DNA from: Spinacia oleracea
Taxonomy: Eukaryota > Streptophyta > Magnoliopsida > Caryophyllales > Amaranthaceae
Length of the DNA: 64,000 bases
Reading direction: 5' to 3'
Assembly (NCBI RefSeq): GCF_020520425.1
Contig: NC_079491.1
Span: forward strand, 2,108,001 to 2,172,000
The notes under the pieces: model-generated
The model's input: the letters and a program-made list of their open reading frames with translations, nothing else
What the model was told of the DNA's origin: nothing
Database searches by the model: none
In this document: positions 34,336 through 46,704 of the stretch, piece by piece
How the letters are laid out: each line of letters begins with the position of its first letter
Numbering within the stretch: the stretch's first letter is position 1
Program-made: the position numbers and the translations under genes

Positions 34336-37300
34336 TCATTGCCTTGTACGAGTGTTTGGGGAGTGATTAGGCTGCAAGCTTCTAGTAGGATTGCTATTCT
34401 GAGGCAAGGGCAAGGCCTTTATCGGGAACAATTTGGAGGAGCCACCGAGCGCTTTAACCTTCAACTGGTCCAGAATTCCGCACGCTTCTCTAAGCTCATC
34501 TTCTGCATTTTTCCCATGACCACTCCAAGCATCAACTGCTTTTTGCTGAAATTCTATCGCAAGGGCATAACTGCAATTCAAAAAATGCAATCTATGAATA
34601 CAGAGGGAAATTTTCCAGAAATCAATTCAAATTGAACAGCTCCACTTATACCAGCACAAATCAACTACTTAATGCCTAAAGTTAAATGAGTACATCAAAG
34701 TTTTGTAATAAAGAAATAGCAGTTGACAATTTTGTATGCTCATTCTTAGTTTTGCAGCAGTAAGCTTATGTTCCTCCCATTGAACAGATGTCCTTGAGAA
34801 GAACAGTTTCAGCATTTGGTCACCCACATTAAGACAGGAAGAAATTCTTCAAAGATAGGTCTATTTCATATAGAACAGATCATGAACCAGGGTGCAGTGG
34901 GCCAATTTTGGTCTAAATACACATTCAGGAGGTGACATATTGGAGCAGAGAATTCTGCTCGAATAAGACCAGGCAGTTTTTATCAGCTCTATTTTCTAGT
35001 TAAAGCGTACTTTCAACATGGTTCTTTCTCATCATTTAAGTGGTAAAGGAACATGGTGTCATGAACTAAATAGTAAATAGTAAAGGTTATAATGGGTAGT
35101 GCAAGTAGTATTAATACTAGTATCCTTAGGAAGAAGACAAATTAAGTAGTTAGAGTAAAGAGGATATAAATAAGGGCACATTAGGTTATGAGAGGCATGT
35201 GGAGAATTAGGCTTTGGTGAACAGGTGACAAGGATTATTGGGGTGGTATGGGACTTTAAAGTTAATGAATGTAATTGGGAAACTACTTCCATTAAACTTT
35301 CTAATAAAGATGAGCCTAGTTGGATAGTTCCCCAGAAACCATACATTTGGCAAATGGTGTACCATGTGTAAACTTGGAGGCGTAGGCTTTGGAGAGTGGT
35401 GACCTCAAGTCACTAAACTTGGAGATTGGTGGCCTCAAGTCACTACTTTCGTATCCCATTTTGTGTCAATTCATCTATCAACCAGATTATTGCATATTCT
35501 GCCATTAATTTTCTGCACCAAAATCTCAGTTCTTTACACATGGTACACCATTTGCCAAATGTATGGTTTCTGGGGAACTATCCAACTAGGCTCATCTTTA
35601 TTAGAAAGTTTAATGGAAGTAGTTTCCCAATTACATTCATTAACTTTAAAGTCCCATACCACCCCAATAATCCTTGTCACCTGTTCACCAATTACATTAA
35701 TTCTACATTGTAAAGAGCTTACACTTGTAAGGGGCGGGCAGTTTAGGCAACTCTAGGAAGGATATTGGTGAACATGAAAAAAGGTATCCATGAAAGAATA
35801 TTCTGAAACTTAAAGAATATTCAAACAATTCTACACCGTAATTTGGCTCATTCCCTTGGCTATTAACACATCCAAACAGCTTATAGAATCTACGGCATGT
35901 TTCTTGGTGGAAAGCCAACAAAGTTCCAAAAATGAGCAACGGTTCAAATTAACAGAACATGACACTTCTTGACTCTAAATTCACTATTCAAGTATTCATT
36001 GTACCTTTCCATGGAAGTTCTTTCAAGGAATTCCACATTAATTTATTTACTTTTACTATAAAAAACGTATTTGCTCAAGATAAGGAAAGCTTAAAACTGC
36101 AAATATTCATTGTACCTTTCCATGGCAGCATATGCTTTTGAGAGGTTTTGACATGCCTCAATAGAGTCAACATGATGAGGGCCAAGTGAGACATCCATGA
36201 TATCCTTTGCAACAGCAAACATCTGTGCAGCTGACTGATATCTTTCCAACTCCAAATAAGCCGCCCCCAAATTATTATATATATAACCAACTCCGAAATG
36301 CTTAGGACCAAAGCTCTCTTTCAAAGTTTCAGCGGCACTCTCCAAGTACGGGATAGCTTGTGTAACCTTACCCGTCAATAAAAGTAACCACCCAATCCTA
36401 GCAGAAACACTACCTTCAGAATGTTGTTCTTGAGGAAGCTTCTCAAGCAAAGCTTGTGCTCTCTTCAACAACGATATAGCAGTCTCAAATTCATTCATTG
36501 TCTCATATTGCATAGATATCTCCATATAAGCCTCGGAAGCTTCTAAAGGCTTCGACTTCTCCTTTTTGTCTAGTATACCAGAAGCGATCTCTAAACACCT
36601 CTTTGCATCAGCAAACTTGTCTTGACTAACCAAAGCTTTAGCCATTGTAATAAAAATTAAAGCACGATTCTCACTATCCTTTTCTGTTTGCTGAACAACA
36701 CCCTTCAACGTGTTAATAGCTGAATCAAACCTACCAAGAGCAATATGCATATTAGCTGCATCAATCTCAGCACGAAGCAAATCAGAGCTTCGACCCCAAT
36801 TCTTCAAAACTTTCTGAGACAACTGATTCTGCTCTAATGCCTTCTGATACTGCTCCATCCCTGTATAAATAACCCCGAGAAGCCGCCTATCATGAGCAAC
36901 CTCTACCGAATTATCCCCCAACAATTTCGTGTGTAACTCCAACGCTTTCAAACAACACGGTAAACCTTCCTTAAAGTTCAAAATCGCAACACACGCCTCC
37001 GCCAAATCCCTATAAGCATTACCAACTTCTTTCCTATCTCCCCCCAACAAAAACTCCTTAATCTCAACTGACCTCCTCAAATTCTCCAATGCCTCCTCTC
37101 TCCTACCCATAGCAGTCTTAGTATTAGCTAATTCAAACTGAACAGCATAAAGAATAGGTTTCACATCTTCAGGTCTAAAATTACCCTCTTCCTCTAACCT
37201 CAACAAAACTTTATTAGCCCTATTAAGATACCCTAAAGCATCATTGAACTTTTTTAAGCAATAACTAGTAGAACCCAAAAGCTGTAAAGTCATAGCAACA

Positions 37301-37779
37301 GGTAAAGAAACTTGATTCTCACTATCAAAAACAGCTAAAGCTCTAATTGCATAAGATAAAACTTTTTCAGGTTCCTCACCTTCTTGGTCAAGTTTAAGAC
37401 CAATTTTCAAGCAAGCTAAACCAAGATCTCTCTCATTAAAATTCGCCTCCATTTCTTTGAAAGCTTCAAGCATATCCTCTGCTGTCTTCGCCGCCTCAAA
37501 ATCATCTTCAATCTGGGATCTTTCCTTGATTTTCCTCTGCCTAGAAGGCAAATTAGGGGGAATTTCAACTTGGGTATTGAAATTTCGAGATGGGGTTTTC
37601 TGGAATTGGTGGGTTTTTGGGGGTGAAAAGAGTAAACCCTTGGAATTGGAGCAAGAACTCAAATGGGTACATGATGATTGGTCAGTTGAACCTAGGGTTG
37701 AACAGATTTGGGTAGTTAAGTTGCGAGAAATTGGTGTGAGTTTGGAGAAAGAGAGGAATTTGATTGTTGCCCTTCTCAT
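34336..37779 (-). CDS. TPR-repeat protein, kinesin-light-chain-like, probably organellar
   Basis: Two exons: 37779-36116 (long) and 34570-34336, GT-AG, joined in phase (AG|T, Ser), 632 residues. The N-terminus (MRRATIKFLSFSKLTPISRN) is rich in Arg/Ser/Lys and lacks acidic residues, resembling a mitochondrial presequence; this is inference. From about residue 100 on it is a helical solenoid of TPRs, for example GYIYNNLGAAYLELERYQSA and GNAYRDLAEACVAILNF, similar to plant kinesin-light-chain-related TPR proteins. The C-terminal tail after the last helix is Pro/Asn-rich. TPR arrays bind protein partners; no enzymatic domain is present. The 1,545-bp intron holds a perfect inverted repeat (35214-35691). 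A single-exon annotation ending at 36091 would add false intron-derived residues (NEYLQF) and miss the last exon. Confidence 0.85.
35214..35691. repeat. Perfect 159-bp inverted repeat in TPR intron
   Basis: Arm 1 (35214-35372) and arm 2 (35533-35691) are exact reverse complements over 159 bp, separated by a 160-bp spacer. Both arms encode the same stretch (MYGFWGTIQLGSS...) on opposite strands. The frame GNYPTRLIFIRKFNGSSF in arm 2 is loosely reminiscent of the start of copia-type gag, and the left flank has a TATA-like GATATAAATAAGGG, so the arms may derive from a retroelement. In the TPR pre-mRNA the region would fold into a long double-stranded hairpin. Confidence 0.9.
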
Positions 37780-38003
37780 TTTGGTTGCAGATTGAAATGA
37801 TTGATATGAACAACGGAGAAGAATACCTTAAACCCTTGCAAAACCCCTCTTCCTGTGATTGGCTGTGAAGGTGTGAGTGAGGAGAGGAAAATAAGCAAGT
37901 TTTAATTACATGAGTTTGATCCAATTTGTTTATTTTATGCATACAATTACAAACCTAAACCCCGTGATGTTGTTGGGTACATCTAATAATTTGATCGTGT
38001 ACT

Positions 38004-38890
38004 AATCGTCAAGCAAGATGTATTATTATTGACTCGAGACAACTCTCTTTTACCAAATTATTGTTCGCTTACAAATAATTCACATTTGATCAACGATTTT
38101 TTTATCGGCTATTATTGAACGTCCTGCAAGATGTATTATTATCAGTTTATCGCACACTCGTGGCAACTCTCTTGTACCAAATTATTATATGCTTATTTCA
38201 CCTTTAGTCAATTGTTTATCAGTTTATTACTAATCGAGTAATCGTCAAGCAAGATGTATTATCACGGGACTCGAGTCGTGGCAGCTCACTTTGACCGACG
38301 TATTGTTTACATTCAAACAAATCACCTTTGATCAACGATTTGTCAATAGCTTATCGTCAAGCAAGATGTATTATCACGGACTCGTAGCAACTCTCTTTTA
38401 CCAAATTATTCGTAGCAGCTTTCTTTTGCCAAATTATTGTTTACTTATTTCACCTTTAATCAACGGTTTATCGGTTCAATGCTAATCGTCAAGCAAGATT
38501 TATATCAAGAGACTCCTGACAACTCTATTTTACCAAGTTATTGTTTACATACAAATAAGTCAACTTTGATCATCAATTTGTCTGTTTACTATTGATTGTC
38601 AAACAAGATGGGTTATCACGGACTCATGGCAGCTCACTTTTACAAATTATTGTTTACTTACAAATAAGTCACCTTTGATCAACGATTTGTCAGTTTATAA
38701 TTCATTGTCAAGCAAGTTGTATTATCACGGACTCACTCACTTTTACCAAATTATTGCTTACATACAAATAAAGTCACCTTTGATAAAAAATTTGCTAGTT
38801 TATTTACTCATCGTCAAACACAGTTTATTATTCATCGTCAAACACAGTTTATTATTCATCGTCAAGCAAGATGTATTATCTCGGCCAGTA
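38004..38890. repeat. ~110-125-bp tandem array between TPR gene and ATG9
   Basis: ATCGTCAAGCAAGATGTATT or a close variant recurs near 38004, 38118, 38240, 38357, 38486, 38595, 38705 and 38862. Between copies come CACGGACTCGTGGCAACTC-like, CTTTTACCAAATTATTGTTT and CACCTTTGATCAACGATTTG segments. Copies have diverged. The short frames at 38291-38995 are by-products. Confidence 0.85.
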
Positions 38891-39246
38891 ATATATGGGG
38901 TCAATATGACCAATTCACCTGTTATTTTCATTAGTGAGCACCAAATTGCATATTTCCATATGTACAAACCAAAATCAGGATTTTGTACAACCTAATTCAA
39001 TGAAATTGCAAGTTATTTTTCTTTGTACATTTTCCAGAAAGAAACAGCAAGGTCGATTCTAAATGCAACCTTTTCATTGAAGCCATGAATTATGTACAAC
39101 AAAAGAATTTCGAATTTACTGTTCTTCACTTCTCCTTGTACCAAAACAAAAAAGAAGAGAATAACCCTAAAAAACTATGTACGAAATAGACCCAATAAAT
39201 GAAATTTAACAACCAAACAGCCTCTCATTTATCAAGGATCAAGAAA

Positions 39247-42200
39247 TCAGCTCACATGATATTTATCATGGTCTAGATTCATATTGGGAGGTTCAGAAGG
39301 TTTATAAACATCATCAAAATGGAGCTTAAATTCTCCACCAAATTCATCTGGATCCGTTGTTCGAGATAACTGGTTATAATTCCCCCAATCCAAAGGTTGT
39401 TCGTCGTGTTCATCATCGATGCTCCTATCCGAATGGCTTTCACAGTAATTATCAGCATTATGATGGTTAAATTCAGGACTGTGTCTGAACATAGGAGGCT
39501 CGAGAAAGCTGGTTTGTTGGGGCCCACCACGGTGCTGAAACTCAGTAGGCTCGAGAAAGCTGGTCTGTTGGGTCCCACCACGGTGCTGAAACTCAGTAGG
39601 CTCGAGAAAGCTGGTTTGCAGGGGCCCACGCCCACCACGGTGCTGAAACTCAGTAGGCTCGAGAAAGCTGGTTTGTTGGGTCCCACCACGGTGCTGAAAT
39701 TCAGTAGGCTCGAGAAAGCTGGCTTGTTGGGTCCCACCGCTGTGTCTGAACATAGGAGGCTCGAGAAAGCTGGCTTGATGTGGCCCACCACGGTGGTGAA
39801 ACTCCGGGGGTTCGAGAAAGCTTGCTGCCTGTTGAGGGTCTGCACTGGTGGTTCCACCACCACGGCGGTTCCACCAGTGGCTTCTAGCTGAAGGAAGCAT
39901 GGTGCTGCTGGAGTCGTTATGCCGAAGAACACTTTCCTCCTCCAAGAAGACGGGAGATGACGACGTGGAAGCTTCCGGATGGTTCTTTGACCGGTTGTCT
40001 AAGAAATTAGGCCAGCTTTCTTCTCCTTGGTTGTTGTTGTCTTCGTTATTTAAGGACGGCATCCAAAAATCATTTGTTTGTTCATTGTCAATGTCCAGAG
40101 AAACTGACGGGCCGTCGTTAGTGTTATTACCGATAACATGTCGGGCCCCGGACACATAAAACCAATCAAGAAGATAAGGGTGAGTCTTCGGGTCAGTTCC
40201 AATGAGCCAAAGAGAGCCCAAGTGACAGCCCGGAGCTTGACCGTTGTAGGGTGATTCCCTTCTGAAGTAGCTGTTTCGGGAGCTATGATCTCTAAAACGT
40301 GGACTCTGCTGCTGCCATCTTCTGGGTGGTGAATACGCGTAACCAGGAATAGGCCCGCGCAACTTTTCGTTCCGGAATGTTCTGAGAGTGGTTAGAAACT
40401 GCATCCCTTGAGCGTCTGGTTGCCAAGAAGGGTAGCTGGTTTGAAAGCTGTAGAGAGAGCAGATAAACAAAAAGGTCAGATTATCCCGATCAATTATAGC
40501 CCGGCCCGAAAAAAGTGTGGGTTTGGGCAGCCACAAATACACATTTTTGGACCAAAGCATGAGCCCTACCCGAAAATAACCCGCTTGGGCCAAAAAGCCC
40601 GCACAAAATTATGGGTTTTGGGCATGAGTTTGTGTTAAAGCCCAGCCGGCCCGAATTTTGATCACCTTTATCTCAGATTTAACATGAAAAACAAATAACA
40701 CTAAAATAGGGTTCAAAACAAAGACGTCGTGAAAATTAGTTCAAGACGCATTTTTGGACCAAAGCCTGAGCACGGCCCGAAATAACCCGTTTTGGCCCAA
40801 AATCCCACACCAATATTTGGGTTTGGGCATGATATGTGGTAAAGCCCAGCCCAGCCCGGCCCAAATTTTGATCACCTTTATTTCAGATTTAACATGAAAA
40901 ACAAATAACACTAAAATAGAGTTCAGAACAAAGACATCGTGAAAATTAGTTCAAGAAGAGAAAACATGCCTCAGAAAAGATTTTTCCATTTTCCCTTGGG
41001 AACTCCTCCGAGTGGGAAGCGAATTGTATGGTGAAGCGTAATTTCCATTGCCATGCTTTTGAAAATCAAAGACACTAAAGCTGCAGGGGAAAATGAGATA
41101 CATTAGGTAAAACAGAAGAGGTAGCATTTCTCAAAAAGGCTAAACTGAATGTAAGTTGGTAGAAAAATTAAACCTGCAAACATCACCAACTCCGTCAATA
41201 TATACCGTAAATTCAGTGATGAACTGCAGAATGTCATTCACTTGCTGCAGTAAAAAAAACAATGTGTAAGCTAAAAATTAATCCAAACCGACTAAAACAC
41301 GAGTGAAGTAGTTAAATGAAAATAAGTTACAACCTTTGGGACAACAAATATGAGCAAATAAGGAGTGAGGAATATAGAGGCAATCTCCTCCAGCCACATC
41401 ATTGCTGTATACTGCACAAATGCATAGTCTGTTAGGCGGCGTAAATAGTGATTGCCTATTTTACCCTTTACTAAAATCAAAAAAATCAAAAATAAATTAA
41501 ACACAAAAAACATTGTATATTACGGAGTACAATATAAAAGGGAGTCAATTTAAAAGATATTTACTCAAATCACCAAATATTAAAACTAAGGAAAAAAAAT
41601 ATGCATAAAAGGGCAAAAAGTAATTAACCAAATAAGTATATCGTATGTGCTTTTTTTAAATTATAAGCACGCATCGTGTGCATAGAAAACTAGTAATAAA
41701 TAGTCAAATAAAGAACACGGCAAACAGCATCATATTCTGGCATATGAAATTACCTGAAATAAAGTTTCAAACTCTACCCGGACAAACTCTGTGTTTTCTT
41801 TACCACGCCATCTCTTTGGCATGTGATGCGTATGCTGAACCACCAAGGACATTGTGCCATCTGGGTCAAGAACAAGAAGCTCATCTGTCACAGCTGCCCG
41901 GCTGATAGCCGTAATAGTTCCAAACACAGCAGCATACCAAAACAAATTACGGCCAAATATCTACAACAATTATAGCAAATATGTAAATATGTATGAATAA
42001 TTGATTGTTTGCAACTGTAGCAACATAAGAAGAGTTTTAGATGAATAAGAAAGGTAAAAAAAACGAAAAAGAAATTACATGTCCCTCCAGCAAAGATTCA
42101 TCCAGAAATGCAATAATGATCAACACAGCCGCAAAGCCACCGGATATGAAGGAGATGAATTTAGCAACAACTGAAATTATGGGAGATGGAAATTGTCTCA

Positions 42201-45200
42201 AGTAATCTGAAGCATGTACGATGCTGCTGTTTATGCGGTGCCTAAAGAAGTGTTCCACCTGGAAAAAAACCCAAAAAAAAGGTTTTATTTTTTTTAATTT
42301 TTTTTTGATGTAGGAGTGGCAAAAGTCAAACATCAAGAGATAATTGTACTAAAATATGGGAAATATTCGCTTAATATCTTGGAAAAACATTTATTAAGTA
42401 TCGGATCAGGAAGTTTTTACATTTTCACTTCTGCTCATTAGCTAATTTAGCTTCTTTAGTGTCTCAACACAGCTCTTTAGACCCAAGATGAAGTTTATAT
42501 TTCAAGCATAGGAGTCAATTAAAGCTTCAATACATCTTTTTCTTTCCTCAATGCTTCATATTTGATCTATGCAAACATGGACAAAACGGCCCTTCTGCCA
42601 GCTTAATAAATTTATTATCACCATAAAGTGATCCGTCTCCCAGCCCCCACAAAAAAAAAAAAAAAAAAAACTGGTTTTAATGGGCGTTACGTCATGAACA
42701 ACATTAAGTTCAAGAATAGGTTCTCAATTATGCAGCTATCAGACAAATGATGCTTCCTTTTTTCATGTGTTAGTGTATCATGGTTGAAGATTTGCTATCA
42801 AGTATGATTTGCAGTCTTTTTTATTAACATAGCATGAAGGCAAAGTCAATCAACTGTAACACCAGCACACCACCAAGCAGGCAACCTCTTCCTCACTTGC
42901 ATGTAGTTGATATACGCTCCTAACAATCAGTCCCTTTTAAATTGAGTAACAATACTCCCTCCGTCCCTAAAAGATGCCCCATATTCCTTTTATGGATGTC
43001 CCTTTTAAGTTTGCACCATACCTTGGTAAAATTTTCCACTTGTTCTCTCTCTATCTCTCGCCTCATGGGCCCACACTACCAACTCATCTGCATATTTTAC
43101 ACCCAATTCTTAATAAAGTGATTTTTTTTGCTATGGGTCAATCTTTTAGGGACGGAGGGAGTACTACCTACAGACAGTCCAGGCAGTAAATTTTATTTAA
43201 AATTACTTTCCAACTAAAATCGCAAGAGCTCCATCTCAAAGGTTTGTCTCCAACAGAAAATAAGCATTGCATCACTTGCTTGTGAACTACAACTCACTTG
43301 AGCTGCCTACTACTGACCAATTCTTCTTTTCTATACTTGTTTAGCAACTTTATTACCTAATAGCTATCAGCCTATCATAATTTATTCTCCCTGACCAATT
43401 TCAACAAAGTCAAAAGCCTACTAATTGGCGATCTTTCACCTTTTTTTTTTTACAATAGTATGAATCAAATGTCTCATGGAATTGCAGCTGACCTACATTT
43501 ATTTGTGAAGAAATAGGCAGTTTGTTTCTAATGGACTAATGGAGTAACAACTAATAAAGACCTCCTTTCAATTGTAAGGATGGGTATAAATACATATAAT
43601 GTTAAAACAGGCTGAAAATTGACATTCCGATTGTTTGTATGTTTAAAACAGGTTGGTTTTCCTTCCACTTCTTAGCACCCCAATCTCTGTATACCACTTC
43701 AATATTCACAGATTTTCAATACAACCTCATTTTAACCATAGCAACAAAACTAGCAACCTGCCACACCACATACAGAATCTAAGGGTGAAGAATAAACAGT
43801 AAGCAGCTAAACGTAAAAGTATTAAACATCAATAACGTTGAAAGGAGCATGATAAAGGATCAGCAGGTAAGCAATTATGTAACTATGTTCTACAATTCTA
43901 TAACTGTGTTTCAATTTAGCCGTAGCAGTAATGTACCACATTGCAGAACACAATCCTTGTGCTACATGATCTGCAATTCTGTACTGCGTTATACATAGTA
44001 CTTATAATAAACTATAAAAGGATCAAAATGTTAAGCAATAAACCCCAACCATACTTATCGGTTAGCCTTCAGTATAATTCTTAGATAAGTACAGAGTATA
44101 GACACAACCTATAGCCTACTCCAAGGGACAGTAATTTAAAACTAAATCAGTTACAAGTATAAACAGTATAAAACAAGATAAAAACTAAATAGATATCTTA
44201 TTTCATCCAGAATTGCATCAAAATGTTCTCCTTGCTACTTGATTAGTACTCCGAAGCTCTATCCTATATTGTTCTCTAATTTTACTTTTTTGAAATCGCC
44301 AAAAGATTAGTCAAGTTTCTATTATTAATTTATTAAACACTAATGAACTTGAAGCTTCCATGAACCAAAATGGCAACTCTGTTCAAGAAAAGGCTGTGGA
44401 GAAGACAATGAAATAAAATATGTTTCCTTATAGTCTTTATTTTCCTAAAATGACATAATATGGGGTAGGGGGGAGTAATCGGAGATTCAGAGTATGTCCT
44501 AAACTAGTACCACAATTAAACTTACGTACGCAAAACGATTAGAACAAAGAAAACATGCCACGGACCAAAACTCCAAACAGAAGAAGTACTTGCCTCGTTA
44601 AATTCCCTAAACATCCACTTTGACAAATTCGACCATCTTCGAGATGATGCTGTAGTTGGATGGTTATAGAATTGTTCAGCGTGCCTCAAGAATAGATAAA
44701 CCAGCATAAATATGACTAGAAACGGAGAGAGGAGAAGCATTGCTAGTCCAACTACTACAAGTCTTTTCCTCAAAGTAGCAGGATTTGAGACAAACTCCCC
44801 TCTGATACAGAATTTTCTGCAGGTATAAAAGAGTTTATCAGCAGCTGAATCACGAGAATAGCCATGTCCAAAGCTTCTCTTGTAAAGGAAGCTTGATATG
44901 GAAAGAAAAAAAAACACAATCCAATATACTAGCCATCTTAATAGATTTTTTTCCTTTTAAGTACTCAGCTTAATCATGCTCACATTACATCTATGTAGTT
45001 CACAAAAGAAAATTGCTATCATATGAGCAAAATAAAAACAGGAGCAGAAGTTTCAGGCCCGAAGTAAGTACCAACATCTACAAGCAACTTATCGTAATAA
45101 CAAACAGATACACAATCAATCATCAATAGAAAACAGGAGCTAAGTTTACTGTGCATCCAATCATCTGCTCAAATGCAGGTAGTCTACCAGAACCAATCAA

Positions 45201-46579
45201 GGTTACTAGAAGCTAGTTTCCATTAAAGATTAATGACACAAATTAAAGCTTAGTAAATTTGTGCACACATCAGCAAGCAAAAGAAAATATATCCACCGAT
45301 CAAAGAAGTGTAACATGATTTAATTAGACCAACATGCATAAGATTGACCAGTTAATAGCTAGTGTACTTCTATACCAAGCGCGAAGAAAATTCCTCATGA
45401 AAATGAGGGGACAAGAAATGGATGTAGGATTTTAAGGTTGTAACAGTCAAGGTTTTTATGCACACGATATAATTACGATAAAATAAAATAAAATAAAATA
45501 AAATAAAATAAAATAAAATAAAATATAATTTAGCTTGAGGAAATTATCACCTGTCAAACATGCTCTGCAAAATGGACCAATTTAAGGTCCACTCAAGCGT
45601 CTTTGTCAATATGAGGCGTTGACGACCCCTATTAGGGCCAGACTTGACAGTTGGACCAGCACCGGGGATCCACTTAGAGATAGGGAAAGCAAGAATCCCT
45701 TTGTTGATCATGCCAATCAAGTAGTTTTCCTTCCGCATCAATCGCATTACAATTTCATGAGCTGACAGATCCTTCACCACGCATAGCTTCTGTGAATTCT
45801 GAACACGAACCACTTTCTCGAGAATAGAAGGCCATGGCATGGTCTTCAACTCATCATCTGTAACATGGAGACTGCAAAGAACATCATTCCTCAATTACTG
45901 TAATTCCAAACAAAAAGGCATAATTTGAAGCAATATGAGGCGTGGGAGATTGAAGAAACAGTGTGGAATAAAGGAAATACAGGGTGGTGCTTCTATAAGC
46001 TTACCAGTTGTAATAAAAGTGGCGTATCCTGAGAATTTCCTTTAGCTGTGCGAAAAACCTTAGAAAACAGAAGATCCAATATATGGAGAAAATACCCAAA
46101 TACCCAAGAATAATAGCTTTGGGAAGCGTGAGTGGGGTTAATGGGTGCGCATGCAGAGCTTCTATTGCAAGGTCACAGGGCTTAGTTCCAGATTCAACCG
46201 CATCAATTCCACATTTAGCGTTGCGAAGACCATCCCAGTCAACATATAGTAAGAAAAATCCCGAAAAACATATTGTGAAAGCAAGACTCAAGAGTTCAAC
46301 TATCCACTTAACAATGATGCACCAAAGCCCTTTATCACAATAGTAGCTGTATAGCCTTTCAAAGAACAAGTCCAAATCAGCAATAGGTTCCACTTTCAGG
46401 CTCTCCCCGTTAAGTAGCTCAGAGGGGCTTTCACTACCAGGACTCGGTATTCTTCCATAACCGGATAATTCAATCTCAGGAGGGTTATCATTGAGTAGGC
46501 CAATGGAAAGAGAAGGATCACCGGGTTTCTTCCACTTAAATATGCTCAAAACATTCCTACCCCCTTGCCAACCGGACAT
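39247..46579 (-). CDS. ATG9: Autophagy-related protein 9 (ATG9)
   Basis: Nine coding exons: 46579-46005, 45871-45551, 44816-44594, 42258-42079, 41960-41754, 41411-41334, 41244-41174, 41080-40970 and 40447-39247, 988 residues. ATG9 is the multispanning lipid scramblase that supplies membrane to the growing autophagosome from Golgi/endosome-derived vesicles. Recognisable blocks: DLDLFFERLYSYY, membrane segments at about residues 87-113 and 153-176, WIPGAG, LTKTLEWTLNW, FPSPIISVVAKF, GRNLFWYAAVFG, MPKRWRGKENTE and VCSFSVFDF. The start is the ATG at 46579 (MSGWQGGRN); the in-frame TTG nine bases upstream is not used. Introns after exons 3 and 8 begin GC (GAG|GCAAGT and GAG|GCATGT); the other six are GT-AG. 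The C-terminal region is longer than the roughly 870 residues I recall for Arabidopsis ATG9, partly because of a repeat expansion at residues 793-912. A 5' UTR intron is likely, with an acceptor near 46657. Confidence 0.93.
39478..39837 (-). repeat. ATG9: ATG9 C-terminal 17-aa tandem repeats
   Basis: Seven in-frame copies of a 51-bp unit encoding (T/P)QQ(T/A)SFLEP(T/P)(E/M)F(Q/R)H(R/S)GG. One copy is two residues longer (RGPLQ at its start). The inner copies are nearly identical at the DNA level (GGCTCGAGAAAGCTGG repeated), so the array is young or being homogenised. It lies in the cytosolic C-terminal tail, outside the conserved transmembrane core. An open frame on the plus strand across the array is a shadow. 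Confidence 0.92.
40490..40960. mobile_element. GC-rich element, internally duplicated, in ATG9 intron 8
   Basis: Starts near GATCAATTATAGCCCGGCCC and ends near GCCCGGCCCAAATTTTGATC. A block of about 200 bp (TTTTTGGACCAAAGC ... GTGAAAATTAGTTCAAGA) occurs twice, at about 40539-40747 and 40749-40957. The terminal GATCAA/TTGATC and GCCCGGCCC motifs match the element upstream of the PPR gene (55940-56140). Confidence 0.65.
42953..43163. mobile_element. Stowaway MITE in ATG9 intron 3
   Basis: Left TACTCCCTCCGTCCCTAAAA, right TTTTAGGGACGGAGGGAGTA: a perfect 20-bp inverted repeat with TA borders. The 211-bp element lies in the 2.3-kb intron between 42259 and 44593. The frame at 42974-43189 is not a gene. 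Confidence 0.9.
45480..45525. repeat. (AAAAT)n microsatellite in ATG9 intron 2
   Basis: About nine tandem AAAAT/AAATA pentamers, 26 bp from the exon 2 donor site. Confidence 0.9.
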
Positions 46580-46656
46580 TATTTGCAAGCAACAGCAGTA
46601 GGCGTGAATGGTAAGTCCATTCCCCGCATATGCTTTTATTGATCAGATGAAGTTCC
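46580..46656 (-). other. ATG9: Predicted ATG9 5' UTR exon segment
   Basis: On the minus strand ATATATTTCAG precedes GAACTTCATCTGATC at 46657/46656, a good splice acceptor upstream of the ATG at 46579. With the donor near 48190 this predicts a 5' UTR intron of about 1.5 kb. Inferred from splice signals only. Confidence 0.5.
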
Positions 46657-46704
46657 TGAAATATATAGAACATAATCCACTCAATAAAAAAAACAAAAAC
46701 CACA

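Noticed and set aside
35059-35346. Pair of identical open frames on opposite strands (also 35463-35756)
   Set aside because: Explained by the perfect inverted repeat; not two genes.
39279-39932. 217-residue minus frame and 164-residue plus frame over the ATG9 tail
   Set aside because: Shadows of the 51-bp ATG9 repeat, which stays open in several frames because its unit is a multiple of three.
41650-41692. GCACGCATCGTGTGC followed by CTAGT in ATG9 intron 5, like a Helitron 3' end
   Set aside because: No matching 5' end found within the intron.
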